This document shows, in pieces, positions 51,527 to 59,519 of a stretch of 64,000 nucleotides of DNA (position 1 is the stretch's first letter; every line of letters starts with the position of its first letter). Both the position numbers and the translations under genes were made by a program. The notes beneath the pieces were generated by a model, which worked only from the letters and a program-made list of their open reading frames with translations, did not search any database and was not told the DNA's origin. This DNA is from Archangium sp. (GTDB lineage: Bacteria > Myxococcota > Myxococcia > Myxococcales > Myxococcaceae): the NCBI GenBank assembly GCA_022843845.1, contig JALHMW010000009.1, forward strand, positions 1 to 64,000, given 5' to 3'.

Positions 51527-52270
51527 GTGGCCGACCTGATTCCCATTCCGCTCTACACGCGCGCCGCCGAGCAGACGATCGCGACGCTCAGGCGCACCCC
51601 GTGGATCGTCGTGGTGCCGATGGTGGCGCTCGGCCTGGGCACGCTCGCCGACTGGTTGCTCGCGCCGCTGCTCAACCTGGGCCTCATCATCGCGGCCCCC
51701 ATCAAGGGCCTGCTGTGGGCGATCGCCCTGCACGTGTGGCGGCGAACGCTCGTCGAGGGCGCCGTCGATCGCACCGAGCTCGAGGCCGAGTTGGTCGCCC
51801 GCGCGAAGAGCCTGCCCGCGCTCTTCGTGCCGCTGCTCTTCGGCACCCTCGCCTTCCTCACGCTCGCCTGGGGCGGGGCGCTCGCCGGCCTCTTCGTGCT
51901 GGTGGTGGTGCTGACGCCGATGCTCGAGGCGGCGCTGCTCGGCTCGCAGTCGGGGCTGGGCACGTTCTTCCGTCGCCATGGGAAAGCCTGGGCCGTGTCT
52001 CAGCTCGTCGCCACGTCGCTGCTCGTCGCGGTGTGGCTGGTGGCGGTGATGGTCGCCGCGGTGTTTCACGTGCTGGCAGGAGAGGTCGTCTCGGCCGCGG
52101 TCGGCGGTCCGTTGCTCGCCATCGTGTGGCTGGTTCGAGGGCACGCCTGGTTCGCGCTCGATGCGCCGGTGATCGTGGCTCCGCCACCTGCGCCGAGAAA
52201 GACAGCGCCGGCCAGGGCGAAGGTCGCGGTGAAGCCCGTCGCGAAGAAGCCGCCACCGAAGGCGCCGTAG
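51527..52270 (+). CDS. Polytopic membrane protein with Pro/Lys/Ala tail
   Basis: The 247-residue protein starts at GTG 51527 and has about five to six hydrophobic segments (WIVVVPMVALGLGTLADWLL, LNLGLIIAAPIKGLLWAIAL, LFVPLLFGTLAFLTLAWGGA, LFVLVVVLTPMLEAALL, LVATSLLVAVWLVAVMVAAV). The last 45 residues are cytoplasmic-looking Pro/Lys/Ala repeats. I do not recognise the family; it resembles YIP1/DUF-type membrane proteins only in topology. It is divergent from the GT39 gene by 100 bp and precedes lptB by 295 bp. Confidence 0.7.
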   Translation: MADLIPIPLYTRAAEQTIATLRRTPWIVVVPMVALGLGTLADWLLAPLLNLGLIIAAPIKGLLWAIALHVWRRTLVEGAVDRTELEAELVARAKSLPALFVPLLFGTLAFLTLAWGGALAGLFVLVVVLTPMLEAALLGSQSGLGTFFRRHGKAWAVSQLVATSLLVAVWLVAVMVAAVFHVLAGEVVSAAVGGPLLAIVWLVRGHAWFALDAPVIVAPPPAPRKTAPARAKVAVKPVAKKPPPKAP

Positions 52271-52565
52271 GCCTCTTCCCACACCGAGGGCCCGCGGCGG
52301 TCTCGAGTTCGCGCCCTGCCCTACGTGGTGCGCGTCGCCAATCAGCCTGGTCGAGTCGAGTTCTCGACCTTCGCGGCCGCGCTGCGCCTCGCAAGAGCGT
52401 CGAAGCCGATCTCAACCGCCTCGGCGTCATCGAGCCCCGCGACAACCGATGTCGCTGGAGCCCGACGCCGTACTTTCGAGCCTCGCGCGAACGGAGCAGC
52501 GCCTTCTGCGATCGCTCTGAACGAACGGCTTTGCGTCACGGGCCGCCCTCGGGCACCCTGCTCCC
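52271..52565. other. Gap before lptB; possible decayed open frame
   Basis: About 295 bases with no convincing gene. An open frame from 52325 runs on into lptB in another frame but has a low-complexity, arginine- and serine-rich product. A different frame in the middle (about 52385-52500) reads like protein (KSVEADLNRLGVIEP) but has no start or stop that fits. It could be a remnant of a disrupted gene or the promoter region of lptB. Confidence 0.35.
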
Positions 52566-53309
52566 GTGTCGTCCGACGCCTCCGACAGCCTCCTCGCGAC
52601 CGGCTTGATGAAGACCTACGCCAGGCGGCGAGTCGTCAACGGCGTCACGCTCACCGTGAGGCCCGGCGAGGTGGTCGGGCTGCTGGGCCCGAACGGCGCT
52701 GGCAAGACGACCTCGTTCAACATGGTGGTGGGGCTCGTGCAGCCAGACGCGGGCGAGGTCAGCCTCGCCGGCAAGCCGCTCGCTGGCCTTCCCATGCATC
52801 AGCGCGCCCGCGTTGGCCTCGGCTACCTGCCCCAGGAGGCGTCGATCTTCCGCAAGCTGACGGTGCGCCAGAACATGCTGGCGGTGCTCGAGCTCCAGGG
52901 CGGCACGACGAAGGGGGAGCGAGAAGACCGCGCCTCGCAGATCATCCAGGAGTTCGGCCTCACGCACGTGACCGAGAGCCTGGGCGAGACGCTGTCGGGT
53001 GGCGAACGTCGCCGCGCCGAGATCGCCCGTAGCCTGCTCCCGAAGCCCCGCTTCATTCTCTTCGACGAGCCCTTCGCCGGCGTCGACCCGATCAACGTCG
53101 GAGAGCTCCAGCGCGAGATCGCCCGCCTCAAGACGAAGGGCCTCGGCGTGCTCATCACCGATCACAACGTGCGCGACACGCTCCACATCTGCGATCGCGC
53201 CTACATCATCGCCATGGGCCAGATCCTCGAGGAGGGCACGCCCGAGGCCATCGCCCAGTCGCCGCGCGCGCGCTCGGTCTACCTGGGCGACAACTTCACC
53301 TTGAGCTGA
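52566..53309 (+). CDS. lptB: LPS export ABC transporter ATPase LptB
   Basis: The 247-residue ATPase (GTG start 52566) drives LPS extraction from the inner membrane. Walker A GPNGAGKTTS (41-50), Q-loop GYLPQEASIFRKLTVRQNM typical of LptB, signature LSGGERRRAEIARSL, Walker B FILFDEPFAGVDPI and the switch His in LITDHNVRDT are all present. The gene order lptB-rpoN is conserved in many proteobacteria. It is intact and of normal length. Confidence 0.95.
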   Translation: MSSDASDSLLATGLMKTYARRRVVNGVTLTVRPGEVVGLLGPNGAGKTTSFNMVVGLVQPDAGEVSLAGKPLAGLPMHQRARVGLGYLPQEASIFRKLTVRQNMLAVLELQGGTTKGEREDRASQIIQEFGLTHVTESLGETLSGGERRRAEIARSLLPKPRFILFDEPFAGVDPINVGELQREIARLKTKGLGVLITDHNVRDTLHICDRAYIIAMGQILEEGTPEAIAQSPRARSVYLGDNFTLS

Positions 53310-53333
53310 AGCCGCCATCGCTCTGCAGAGTTC

Positions 53334-53370
53334 ATTCCCTCGTGGTGACATGCACACGAGCACAGGGAAT
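53334..53370. repeat. Imperfect inverted repeat between lptB and rpoN
   Basis: ATTCCCTCGTG (53334-53344) pairs with CACGAG, four unpaired bases, GGGAAT (53355-53370). The structure lies 25 to 60 nt after the lptB stop. It lacks a T-run, so it is a weak terminator candidate or an operator-type dyad upstream of rpoN. Confidence 0.4.
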
Positions 53371-53458
53371 GCCAGCGCCAGAAATGCGCAGAAAACCTGA
53401 ACAAAAGCGGCCAGCTCGATCGATACCGTTGTTTCTGGCATGCAGGGGCAATACCCTT

Positions 53459-53473
53459 TGGCACGGGTTTTGA
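53459..53473 (+). promoter_or_regulatory. Sigma-54 -24/-12-like element in front of rpoN
   Basis: TGGCACG, 4 nt, TTGA lies 20 nt before the rpoN ATG. The -24 GG and the 10-nt spacing are perfect; the -12 has GA instead of GC. The predicted start would be near 53485, leaving only 8 nt of leader. The AAGGGG ribosome-binding site would then lie before the start, so function is uncertain. Confidence 0.3.
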
Positions 53474-53492
53474 CTCGAAGGGGACGGACGAC

Positions 53493-55004
53493 ATGGGCAT
53501 GGAGCTGAAACAGAGCCTCAAGATGTCGCAGTCACTCGTGATGACGCCGCAGCTGCAGCAGGCGATCAAGCTGCTGCAGCTCTCACGCATGGAGCTGATC
53601 GAGCAGGTGCGGGAGGAGATGGAGCAGAACCCGCTCCTCGAGACGCCTGACGACACCGTCGAAGGTGACATGGCTGACAAGGCGCCCGGTGAGGCGTCGC
53701 TCGAGGCCGACACCAGCGAGCAGCGCGCCGACTACGAGACGCCGATCCCCGAGAAGGCCCAGGAGGTCACTCCCGAGAAGGGCCCCGGCGAAGACATCGA
53801 CTGGGATCAGTACCTCAACAGCTACCAGTTCAACGAGCCCACGACGCCCTCCAACAAGGGCAACGTCGATCTCGAAGATCTGCCGTCCTTCGAAGCCAAC
53901 ATGGTGAAGAAGGAGGACCTGGTCGATCACCTGCACGAGCAGCTGTCGGGCGTGCGCCTCAACGACGCCGAGCTGCGCGCCGCCGAGCTGATCATCGGCA
54001 ACCTCGACGACGACGGGTACTTGAAGCTGCCCGACGTCGACGGCGATCCCCTCATCCGCATCGCCAACGAAGCCGACATTCCGATGGCGGTCGCCGAGAA
54101 GACGCTCAAGCGCATTCAGCAGCTCGACCCCAAGGGCTGCGCCTGCCGCGACCTGCAGGAGTGTCTGCTGGTGCAGCTCCAGGGCCTGCACGACCCCTGT
54201 GCCGCGCTGCTCGGCGCGATCCTCAAGAAGCACATGAAGCTGCTGGAGTCGAAGAACTACCCGGCCATCGCGCGCGATCTGAAGGTCTCGCTCGACGAGG
54301 TGGTCGCGGCGGCCAGGCTGTTGCCGCGGCTCGACCCCAAGCCCGGCCGGAACTTCTCGGGCGACGACGCGCAGTACATCACCCCCGACGTCTACGTGTA
54401 CAAGATGGGCGAAGAGTACACGGTGGTGCTCAACGACGATGGCCTCTCGAAGCTGCGCATCTCGGGCGCGTACGCTCAGGCGCTCCGCGGTGGCCGGCTG
54501 CCCTCGGGTCAGACCAAAGAGTTCGTCCAGGAGAAGCTGCGCAGCGCGATGTGGCTCATTCGCTCGATTCACCAGCGCCAGCGCACCATTCACAAGGTGA
54601 CCGAGAGCATCGTGAAGTTCCAGCGCGACTTCTTCGATCGCGGCATCGCCTTCTTGAAGCCGCTCATCCTTCGCGACGTCGCCGAGGACATCGGCATGCA
54701 CGAGTCGACCGTCTCGCGCGTCACCACCTCGAAGTACGTGCACACGCCCCAGGGCATCTTCGAGCTGAAGTACTTCTTCAACTCCTCCATCGCGCGCACC
54801 GGCGGCGACGACATCGCCAGCGAGGCCGTGAAGAACCACATCAAGCAGATCGTGGGCCAGGAAGACGCGAAGAACCCGTACTCCGACCAGAAGATCGTCG
54901 AGCTGCTCAAGGCGCAGGGCATCGAGATCGCACGGCGGACGGTGGCCAAGTACCGCGAGGTGCTCGGCGTGCTTCCCTCGAGCAAGCGCAAGAAGTACTT
55001 CTAG
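53493..55004 (+). CDS. rpoN: RNA polymerase sigma-54 factor RpoN
   Basis: The 503-residue protein has the three parts of sigma-54: region I with Gln/Leu-rich VMTPQLQQAIKLLQLSRMEL and EEMEQNPLLE, an acidic linker, the core-binding domain from about 130 (DLVDHLHEQLSG, DDDGYLKLP), and the DNA-binding C-terminus with the RpoN box ARRTVAKYRE (480-489). It recognises -24/-12 promoters and needs AAA+ activators such as the NtrC-type regulator in this window. The start ATG at 53493 has AAGGGG about ten bases before it. Downstream is a single-domain response regulator. Confidence 0.97.
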   Translation: MGMELKQSLKMSQSLVMTPQLQQAIKLLQLSRMELIEQVREEMEQNPLLETPDDTVEGDMADKAPGEASLEADTSEQRADYETPIPEKAQEVTPEKGPGEDIDWDQYLNSYQFNEPTTPSNKGNVDLEDLPSFEANMVKKEDLVDHLHEQLSGVRLNDAELRAAELIIGNLDDDGYLKLPDVDGDPLIRIANEADIPMAVAEKTLKRIQQLDPKGCACRDLQECLLVQLQGLHDPCAALLGAILKKHMKLLESKNYPAIARDLKVSLDEVVAAARLLPRLDPKPGRNFSGDDAQYITPDVYVYKMGEEYTVVLNDDGLSKLRISGAYAQALRGGRLPSGQTKEFVQEKLRSAMWLIRSIHQRQRTIHKVTESIVKFQRDFFDRGIAFLKPLILRDVAEDIGMHESTVSRVTTSKYVHTPQGIFELKYFFNSSIARTGGDDIASEAVKNHIKQIVGQEDAKNPYSDQKIVELLKAQGIEIARRTVAKYREVLGVLPSSKRKKYF

Positions 55005-55056
55005 TCAGGGCCGTCGCCGATTTGCGGAACGCTTCAGTTCGTGGGGGACTCGAGAC

Positions 55057-55437
55057 ATGTCCATGCCTGACGTGCTGATCGTCGATGACGATCGCCTGCT
55101 CCGCACCATGTTGAAAGACGCGCTCGCCGACGTGCCGTGCAACGTCCGTGAGGCCGACTCGGGCGACGCCGCCATCATCGCCATCGCCGAGAAGCGGCCG
55201 CAGGTGCTGCTGCTCGATCTGATCATGCCGGGCAAGAGCGGGCTCGATCTGCTCAAGACGTTCTCGGAGCACGGGCCCGCGATGCGCATCGTGGTGATCT
55301 CGAGCCTCGACGCCGAGTCGCTCGTGCAGCAGGCCCTGAAAGACGGCGCCCACGGCTTCTTGTCCAAGCCGTTCCACCCGCTCGACGTGCAGAACGTGGT
55401 GAGGGCCGCGCTGGAGGCTGCCGAGGGCGCGCCATGA
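55057..55437 (+). CDS. Single-domain response regulator (CheY-like)
   Basis: The 126-residue receiver domain has VDDDRLL at the N-terminus, phosphoacceptor Asp54 in LLLDLIMPGKSG, Ser in VVISSLDAES and Lys in FLSKPFHPLD. There is no output domain, so it works through a partner. The stop overlaps the ATG of the GYF/J-like/PilZ gene (ATGA), which makes that protein the likely partner. No kinase is adjacent. It lies 52 bp after rpoN. Confidence 0.93.
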   Translation: MSMPDVLIVDDDRLLRTMLKDALADVPCNVREADSGDAAIIAIAEKRPQVLLLDLIMPGKSGLDLLKTFSEHGPAMRIVVISSLDAESLVQQALKDGAHGFLSKPFHPLDVQNVVRAALEAAEGAP

Positions 55438-56252
55438 CGGTCGCTCAGTACTGGCTGGCGGACAGTGAAGCGCGCGTGCTGGGCCCCGTCGCCCTCGACG
55501 TGGTGCGCGATCTCGCCATGCGCGGCAAGCTCAACGACGTGCGCGCCGTCTCGCGTGATGGGCGTCAGTTCGTGCCCCTGCGCGAGGTGCCCGAGATTCA
55601 AGCCGCGCTCGCGCCGCCGCAGGGCGATGAGGTGGCCCGCGCGCAGTACGACGCGACCCGGCAGATCCGGGAGTGGCTCGAGTCGATCAAGGGCCGCGCC
55701 ACCCACGAGGTGCTGCGCGTGCCAGCCACCGCGTCGAAAGAGGCCGCCCGCGCCGCCTTCTTCGCCCTCGTGCATCGCTACCTGCCCAGCCGCCTGCCGC
55801 CCGAGGCGACCCCCGAGCTGCGGCTGGCCTGTGAAGACGCCTTTCTGGTGCTCGCCGAGCGCATGGTCGACTTCGAGAAGAAGGGCCGCACGAGCCCACC
55901 CGCCGTCGCGCCGAAGGCCCAGCCCCTGCCCAACACCACCGCCAGCGTGACGTGGCGTGGCGGCATGATTCACGTGAAGTTGTCGCTCCCGCGCGGTGAC
56001 GCCCGCCCCTTCACGATGGACACCGAGGCCAGCTGGAAGGCCGACGCCCTCTTCGTCGTCTCGAGCGAGCGGGTGATGGTGGGCACACCCGTCGAGGTCA
56101 CCCTCACCTTCGAAGGCCACGTCACCCAGATTCACGCCACCGGCCGCGTCATCGGCGTGACGGCGAACGTCGGCTTCAGCCTCAAGATGCTCGACCTCGG
56201 GGAGCACCAGCGCAGCATCATTCGGACCTGGGTCGCGCGCGCGCAGGCGTAG
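55434..56252 (+). CDS. GYF_2-, J-like and PilZ-type domain protein
   Basis: The 272-residue protein appears to have three parts. Residues 1-60 resemble GYF_2 (QYWLADSEARVLGPVALDVV, then VPEIQAAL). Residues about 80-130 look like a degenerate J-type helical hairpin (HEVLRVPATASKEAARAAFFALVHRYLP), without HPD. Residues about 170-268 resemble PilZ (TPVEVTLTFEGHVTQIHATGRVIGVTANVGFSLKMLDL). The usual PilZ RxxxR and D/NxSxxG motifs are not clear, so c-di-GMP binding is uncertain. It overlaps the response regulator gene by ATGA. Function unknown; motility or polarity is one guess for this phylum. Confidence 0.65.
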   Translation: MTVAQYWLADSEARVLGPVALDVVRDLAMRGKLNDVRAVSRDGRQFVPLREVPEIQAALAPPQGDEVARAQYDATRQIREWLESIKGRATHEVLRVPATASKEAARAAFFALVHRYLPSRLPPEATPELRLACEDAFLVLAERMVDFEKKGRTSPPAVAPKAQPLPNTTASVTWRGGMIHVKLSLPRGDARPFTMDTEASWKADALFVVSSERVMVGTPVEVTLTFEGHVTQIHATGRVIGVTANVGFSLKMLDLGEHQRSIIRTWVARAQA

Positions 56253-56442
56253 GCGCGGGGCGGAAGGTCCCGCAGGCGGCGAACGCTGTGCACTCGAGTC
56301 AACTGGCGCGACTCAATCGGCGCCGCCCGGGTTTCCCAACCTGATCTCTCATTGCGTTTGGCGCGCGCGTGACGTGGAATCGGGGACGAGGTCGCGGGTT
56401 GCTCAACCCATTTCCCCCGCACCCACCACGGAGGTCAAACCC

Positions 56443-57033
56443 ATGCAGATGAACATCACCTTCCGGCACGTCGACCCGATCGAGTCGCTCAAGACGTACG
56501 CCCAGGAGAAGGTGGAGCGGGTGAACAAGTACCTCGACACGGCCAGCGAGGCGCACGTCGTGCTGTCGGTCGAGAAGCATCACCACCAGGCGGACATCAC
56601 GATCCACTCCGGCCGGTACATGCTGCGCGGCAAGGAGCGCACCCAGGACATGTACGCGTCGATCGATCTGGCGATGGACAAGATCGAGCGCCAGCTCAAG
56701 CGCTACAAGGAGCGCCTCAAGGAGAAGCACGGCCGCGATCGCGTGCACCACCGCCTCGACCTCGTCGAGCAGATGAAGTGGCGCCACCAGATCTTCGAGT
56801 CCGCCGCTGACGAGGCGAGCGATCAGTCGCCGAAGATCATCAAGAAGAATGAGTTCCTCGCGCACCCGATGTCGGTCGACGAGGCCGTCGTGCAGATGGA
56901 CCTCATCAACAACGACTTCTACGTCTTCACCAACAGCACCACGATGGAGATGAACGTCGTGTACCGCCGCAAGGACCACACGTTCGGGCTGATCGAGGCC
57001 TCGGCCGTCGAGAAGCGCTCGCTGGTCGGCTGA
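56443..57033 (+). CDS. hpf: Long-form ribosome hibernation promoting factor
   Basis: The 196-residue protein starts at ATG 56443 with GGAGGT seven bases before it. The N-terminal domain (residues 1-100) is the S30AE/YfiA fold: MQMNITFRHVDPIESLK, VLSVEKHHHQADITIHSG and MYASIDLAMDKIERQLKRYKERLKEKHG. The C-terminal dimerisation domain has KNEFLAHPMSVDEAVVQMDLINNDFYVFTN and VVYRRKDHTFGLIE. Long HPF dimerises 70S ribosomes into 100S in stationary phase. It lies downstream of rpoN, as in many proteobacteria. Convergent with nagZ-like, 28 bp apart. Confidence 0.95.
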   Translation: MQMNITFRHVDPIESLKTYAQEKVERVNKYLDTASEAHVVLSVEKHHHQADITIHSGRYMLRGKERTQDMYASIDLAMDKIERQLKRYKERLKEKHGRDRVHHRLDLVEQMKWRHQIFESAADEASDQSPKIIKKNEFLAHPMSVDEAVVQMDLINNDFYVFTNSTTMEMNVVYRRKDHTFGLIEASAVEKRSLVG

Positions 57034-57061
57034 GCCTGCGTTTTTCGGAGCGGCGCCGAGC

Positions 57062-58894
57062 CTAGGGTTGTCCGGGGCTCGATGCGGGCAGAGACGCACG
57101 CTCTGCCTGCACGGCCTCGGGCAGGCGGCGCCCATTGACGTCGAGCCCGAACCCGAACGGCATGCGCGGCATCGCCACCGGCAGCCGCCCCGTCGGCGCC
57201 AGCTCCCCCACCAGCGCCCGCACCGCCGCCTCGGCCATCGACTCGCGGTACGAATAGACCGTGAGCACGGCCGCTGCCGAGGGCACCTGAGCCCCGAGGT
57301 AGGGCGCGCCCATCACCACCACCACCACCGGTTTCCCCGACAGCTGCGCCACCGTCGCGAGCTCGATCTGGTGTGAGTTGACGACGCCCACCACCACCAC
57401 GTCGGCCTGCTCGGCCAGGGCCTTCGCCTGTCGCTTGAGGGCGAGCCGCTCCTTCTCCTTCGGCCACGCGGGCACCACCAACGCGACCGTCGACGGCAGC
57501 CGCGCCTGCAGCTCGGTCGCGAGCACCGACTCTGCCGTGATGACGAGCGTGCGGCTGTTCTTCGGGAGCGGGAACACCTTCGCGTCGTGGCGCAGCAACG
57601 TGACGGCCGCGGTCGCGATGCGTTTGACGACGTCGTGGTCCTTCCCCAGACCCGCCAGCCGTTCGGCCTTCGGCGGCAGTGGCTCGAACACCCCGCGCGC
57701 CAGCTTCGCGCGCAACACCCGGCTGACGGCTTGATCGAGGCGTCGCTGCGAGACGACGCCGCTCTCCAGCGCCTGCAGCAGCGCGCTGCGCACCTCGTTC
57801 ACCTTCTCGAGCCGCCAGGGCACCAACACCATGTCGGCGCCGGCGTTGATCGCCAGCACCGCCGCGTGGCCCACGCCGTACCGGGCGTCGATCGCGTCCA
57901 TCTCGAGCTCGTCAGTCAACACCAGCCCGTCGAAGCCCAGCTCGTCGCGAAGCACGTCACCCAGGACGTGGGGCGAGAGCGTGGCGGGCGTGGAGTCGCC
58001 GTTCGAGAGCGTCGGCGTGGCGATGTGTGCCGTCATCATGCCGTCGAGGCCTGCGTGCATCGCCGCGACGAAGGGCTGCAGCTGACCGCGCAGCACCGCT
58101 TCTGGCGCCGTCACCACGGGCAGGCTCTTGTGGGAATCGGCCTCGACCGCGCCGTGGCCGGGGAAGTGTTTGGCCACCGTCACCACGCGCGCCGCCTGCT
58201 GCCCTCGAACGAACTGCACGCCGAGCTCGCTCACCAGGCCGATGTCGTCGGAGAACGCGCGGATGCCGATCACCGGGTTGCGCGGGTTCGAGTTCACGTC
58301 GAGCACCGGCGCCAGGTTCATGTTGAAGCCGAGCCGGCGCAGATCGTCGCCCTGCGCGCGGCCCGCCTCGTAGGCCAGCTGGGCGTCACGCGTGGCGCCG
58401 AGCACCATGTTCCCCGGCAGCACCACGTTCCGGTCCGAGAGGCGCACCACGTTGCCGCCCTCTTGATCGACGGCGATGAAGGGTGGCACCGCCGGAAGGA
58501 GCGCGCGCAGATCGTCGTTGAGCTGGGCGACCTGCTCCGCGGTGTCGATGTTGCGCTTGAAGAGACAGACGCCGCCGACCTGACGCCCTTTGACGAGCTC
58601 GATCACGGGCTCGTCGACGGTCAGCCCCGGGAAGCCGACCATCATCACCTGGCCGACCTTCTCTTCGAGCGACATGCGGGCGAGGAGCGCGGCCTCTTTG
58701 GGCACGGGGCGCTGCGTCGGCGCTGGCGGCACGGGCTCGCGCTTCGGCGGGGCGGCCGGGGCGCGTTTGAGGGCCTTGCGGGAGCTCTCCCAGAAAGGGC
58801 GGTCGGCCGCGGGCAGCACCTCACGCTCGTGGGCGCACGCGGCGAGCAACAAGAGCCCCGCCAGCGCTCGATGAGTCAGTTCCTGCTTCGCCAC
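57062..58894 (-). CDS. GH3 beta-N-acetylglucosaminidase lipoprotein (NagZ-like) with C-terminal domain
   Basis: The 610-residue protein has a signal peptide with lipobox LLLAAC, then a GH3 catalytic barrel at residues 70-400: VGQVMMVGFPG, FIAVDQEGG, APVLDVNSNPRNPVIGIRAFS, VAKHFPGHGAVEADSHKSLP (the NagZ loop with the His/Asp pair) and the nucleophile region LVLTDELEMDAI. A C-terminal alpha/beta domain (about 430-580) follows, which E. coli cytoplasmic NagZ (341 residues) lacks. NagZ removes GlcNAc from peptidoglycan fragments. As a lipoprotein it would act outside the inner membrane. It is interposed between hpf and ptsN on the opposite strand. Confidence 0.85.
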   Translation of the reverse strand: MAKQELTHRALAGLLLLAACAHEREVLPAADRPFWESSRKALKRAPAAPPKREPVPPAPTQRPVPKEAALLARMSLEEKVGQVMMVGFPGLTVDEPVIELVKGRQVGGVCLFKRNIDTAEQVAQLNDDLRALLPAVPPFIAVDQEGGNVVRLSDRNVVLPGNMVLGATRDAQLAYEAGRAQGDDLRRLGFNMNLAPVLDVNSNPRNPVIGIRAFSDDIGLVSELGVQFVRGQQAARVVTVAKHFPGHGAVEADSHKSLPVVTAPEAVLRGQLQPFVAAMHAGLDGMMTAHIATPTLSNGDSTPATLSPHVLGDVLRDELGFDGLVLTDELEMDAIDARYGVGHAAVLAINAGADMVLVPWRLEKVNEVRSALLQALESGVVSQRRLDQAVSRVLRAKLARGVFEPLPPKAERLAGLGKDHDVVKRIATAAVTLLRHDAKVFPLPKNSRTLVITAESVLATELQARLPSTVALVVPAWPKEKERLALKRQAKALAEQADVVVVGVVNSHQIELATVAQLSGKPVVVVVMGAPYLGAQVPSAAAVLTVYSYRESMAEAAVRALVGELAPTGRLPVAMPRMPFGFGLDVNGRRLPEAVQAERASLPASSPGQP

Positions 58895-58999
58895 GAGGCC
58901 GGCAGGCTACACGCGCCTCAGGGGGGACGCACGAGAATGGCGTCGGCCTGCTCGCGCGTCTTGCAGGTCACCACGAGCCTCAGCTATCAGCCGCGAACG

Positions 59000-59461
59000 A
59001 TGCGCATCGCGGAGTTCCTCAAGGTCGAGGCAGTCACCCCAACGCTGACCGCGACGACCAAGAGCGATGTGCTCAAGCAGCTGGCCCAGGCGCTCGCCCG
59101 TGCGTTGCCCAGCGTGAGTGAAGAGCGCTTCCTGCAGGTCCTCGAGGAGCGCGAGAAGCTCGGCTCGACCGGCATGGAGAAGGGCGTCGCGATTCCTCAC
59201 GGGCGCCTCGCCGAGCTGCCGACCCTCATCGCCTGCTTCGGGGTCTCTCGTGAGGGCGTCGACTTCGAGGCGCGCGATGGCCGGCCCTCCCAGTTCTTCT
59301 TCGCGCTGGTCGCTCCCGAGAACTCGGCCGGCCTGCACCTCAAGGCGCTGTCCCGGCTGTCGCGCCTGTTCCGCTCCGATGTGCTGAAAGACAACATCTT
59401 GTCCGCCACCGACGCCGAGACGGTGCACGCGCTGCTGCTTCAGGAAGACGCAAAAGCGTAG
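59000..59461 (+). CDS. ptsN: PTS EIIA nitrogen-type phosphocarrier (PtsN-like)
   Basis: The 153-residue protein, starting at ATG 59000, is a fructose/mannitol-type EIIA domain. It has the phosphorylated His67 in KGVAIPHGRL, LTATTKSDVLKQLAQAL, LEEREKLGSTGMEKG and FFALVAPENSAGLHLKALSRLSRLF. PtsN proteins regulate nitrogen, potassium and envelope stress rather than moving sugars. No EI, HPr or rapZ gene is next to it here. The open frame continues far upstream on the antisense strand of the NagZ-like gene, but the ATG at 59000 gives the family N-terminus (MRIAEFL). Confidence 0.9.
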   Translation: MRIAEFLKVEAVTPTLTATTKSDVLKQLAQALARALPSVSEERFLQVLEEREKLGSTGMEKGVAIPHGRLAELPTLIACFGVSREGVDFEARDGRPSQFFFALVAPENSAGLHLKALSRLSRLFRSDVLKDNILSATDAETVHALLLQEDAKA

Positions 59462-59519
59462 GCGCGGCTACTCGTCGCATGACGGCAGGCATCACCACCT
59501 CTAGACTTTCGGAAGTCTC

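Noticed and set aside
57587..58999. A long plus-strand extension upstream of ptsN
   Set aside because: It is antisense to the GH3 gene and the family N-terminus of PtsN begins at 59000.
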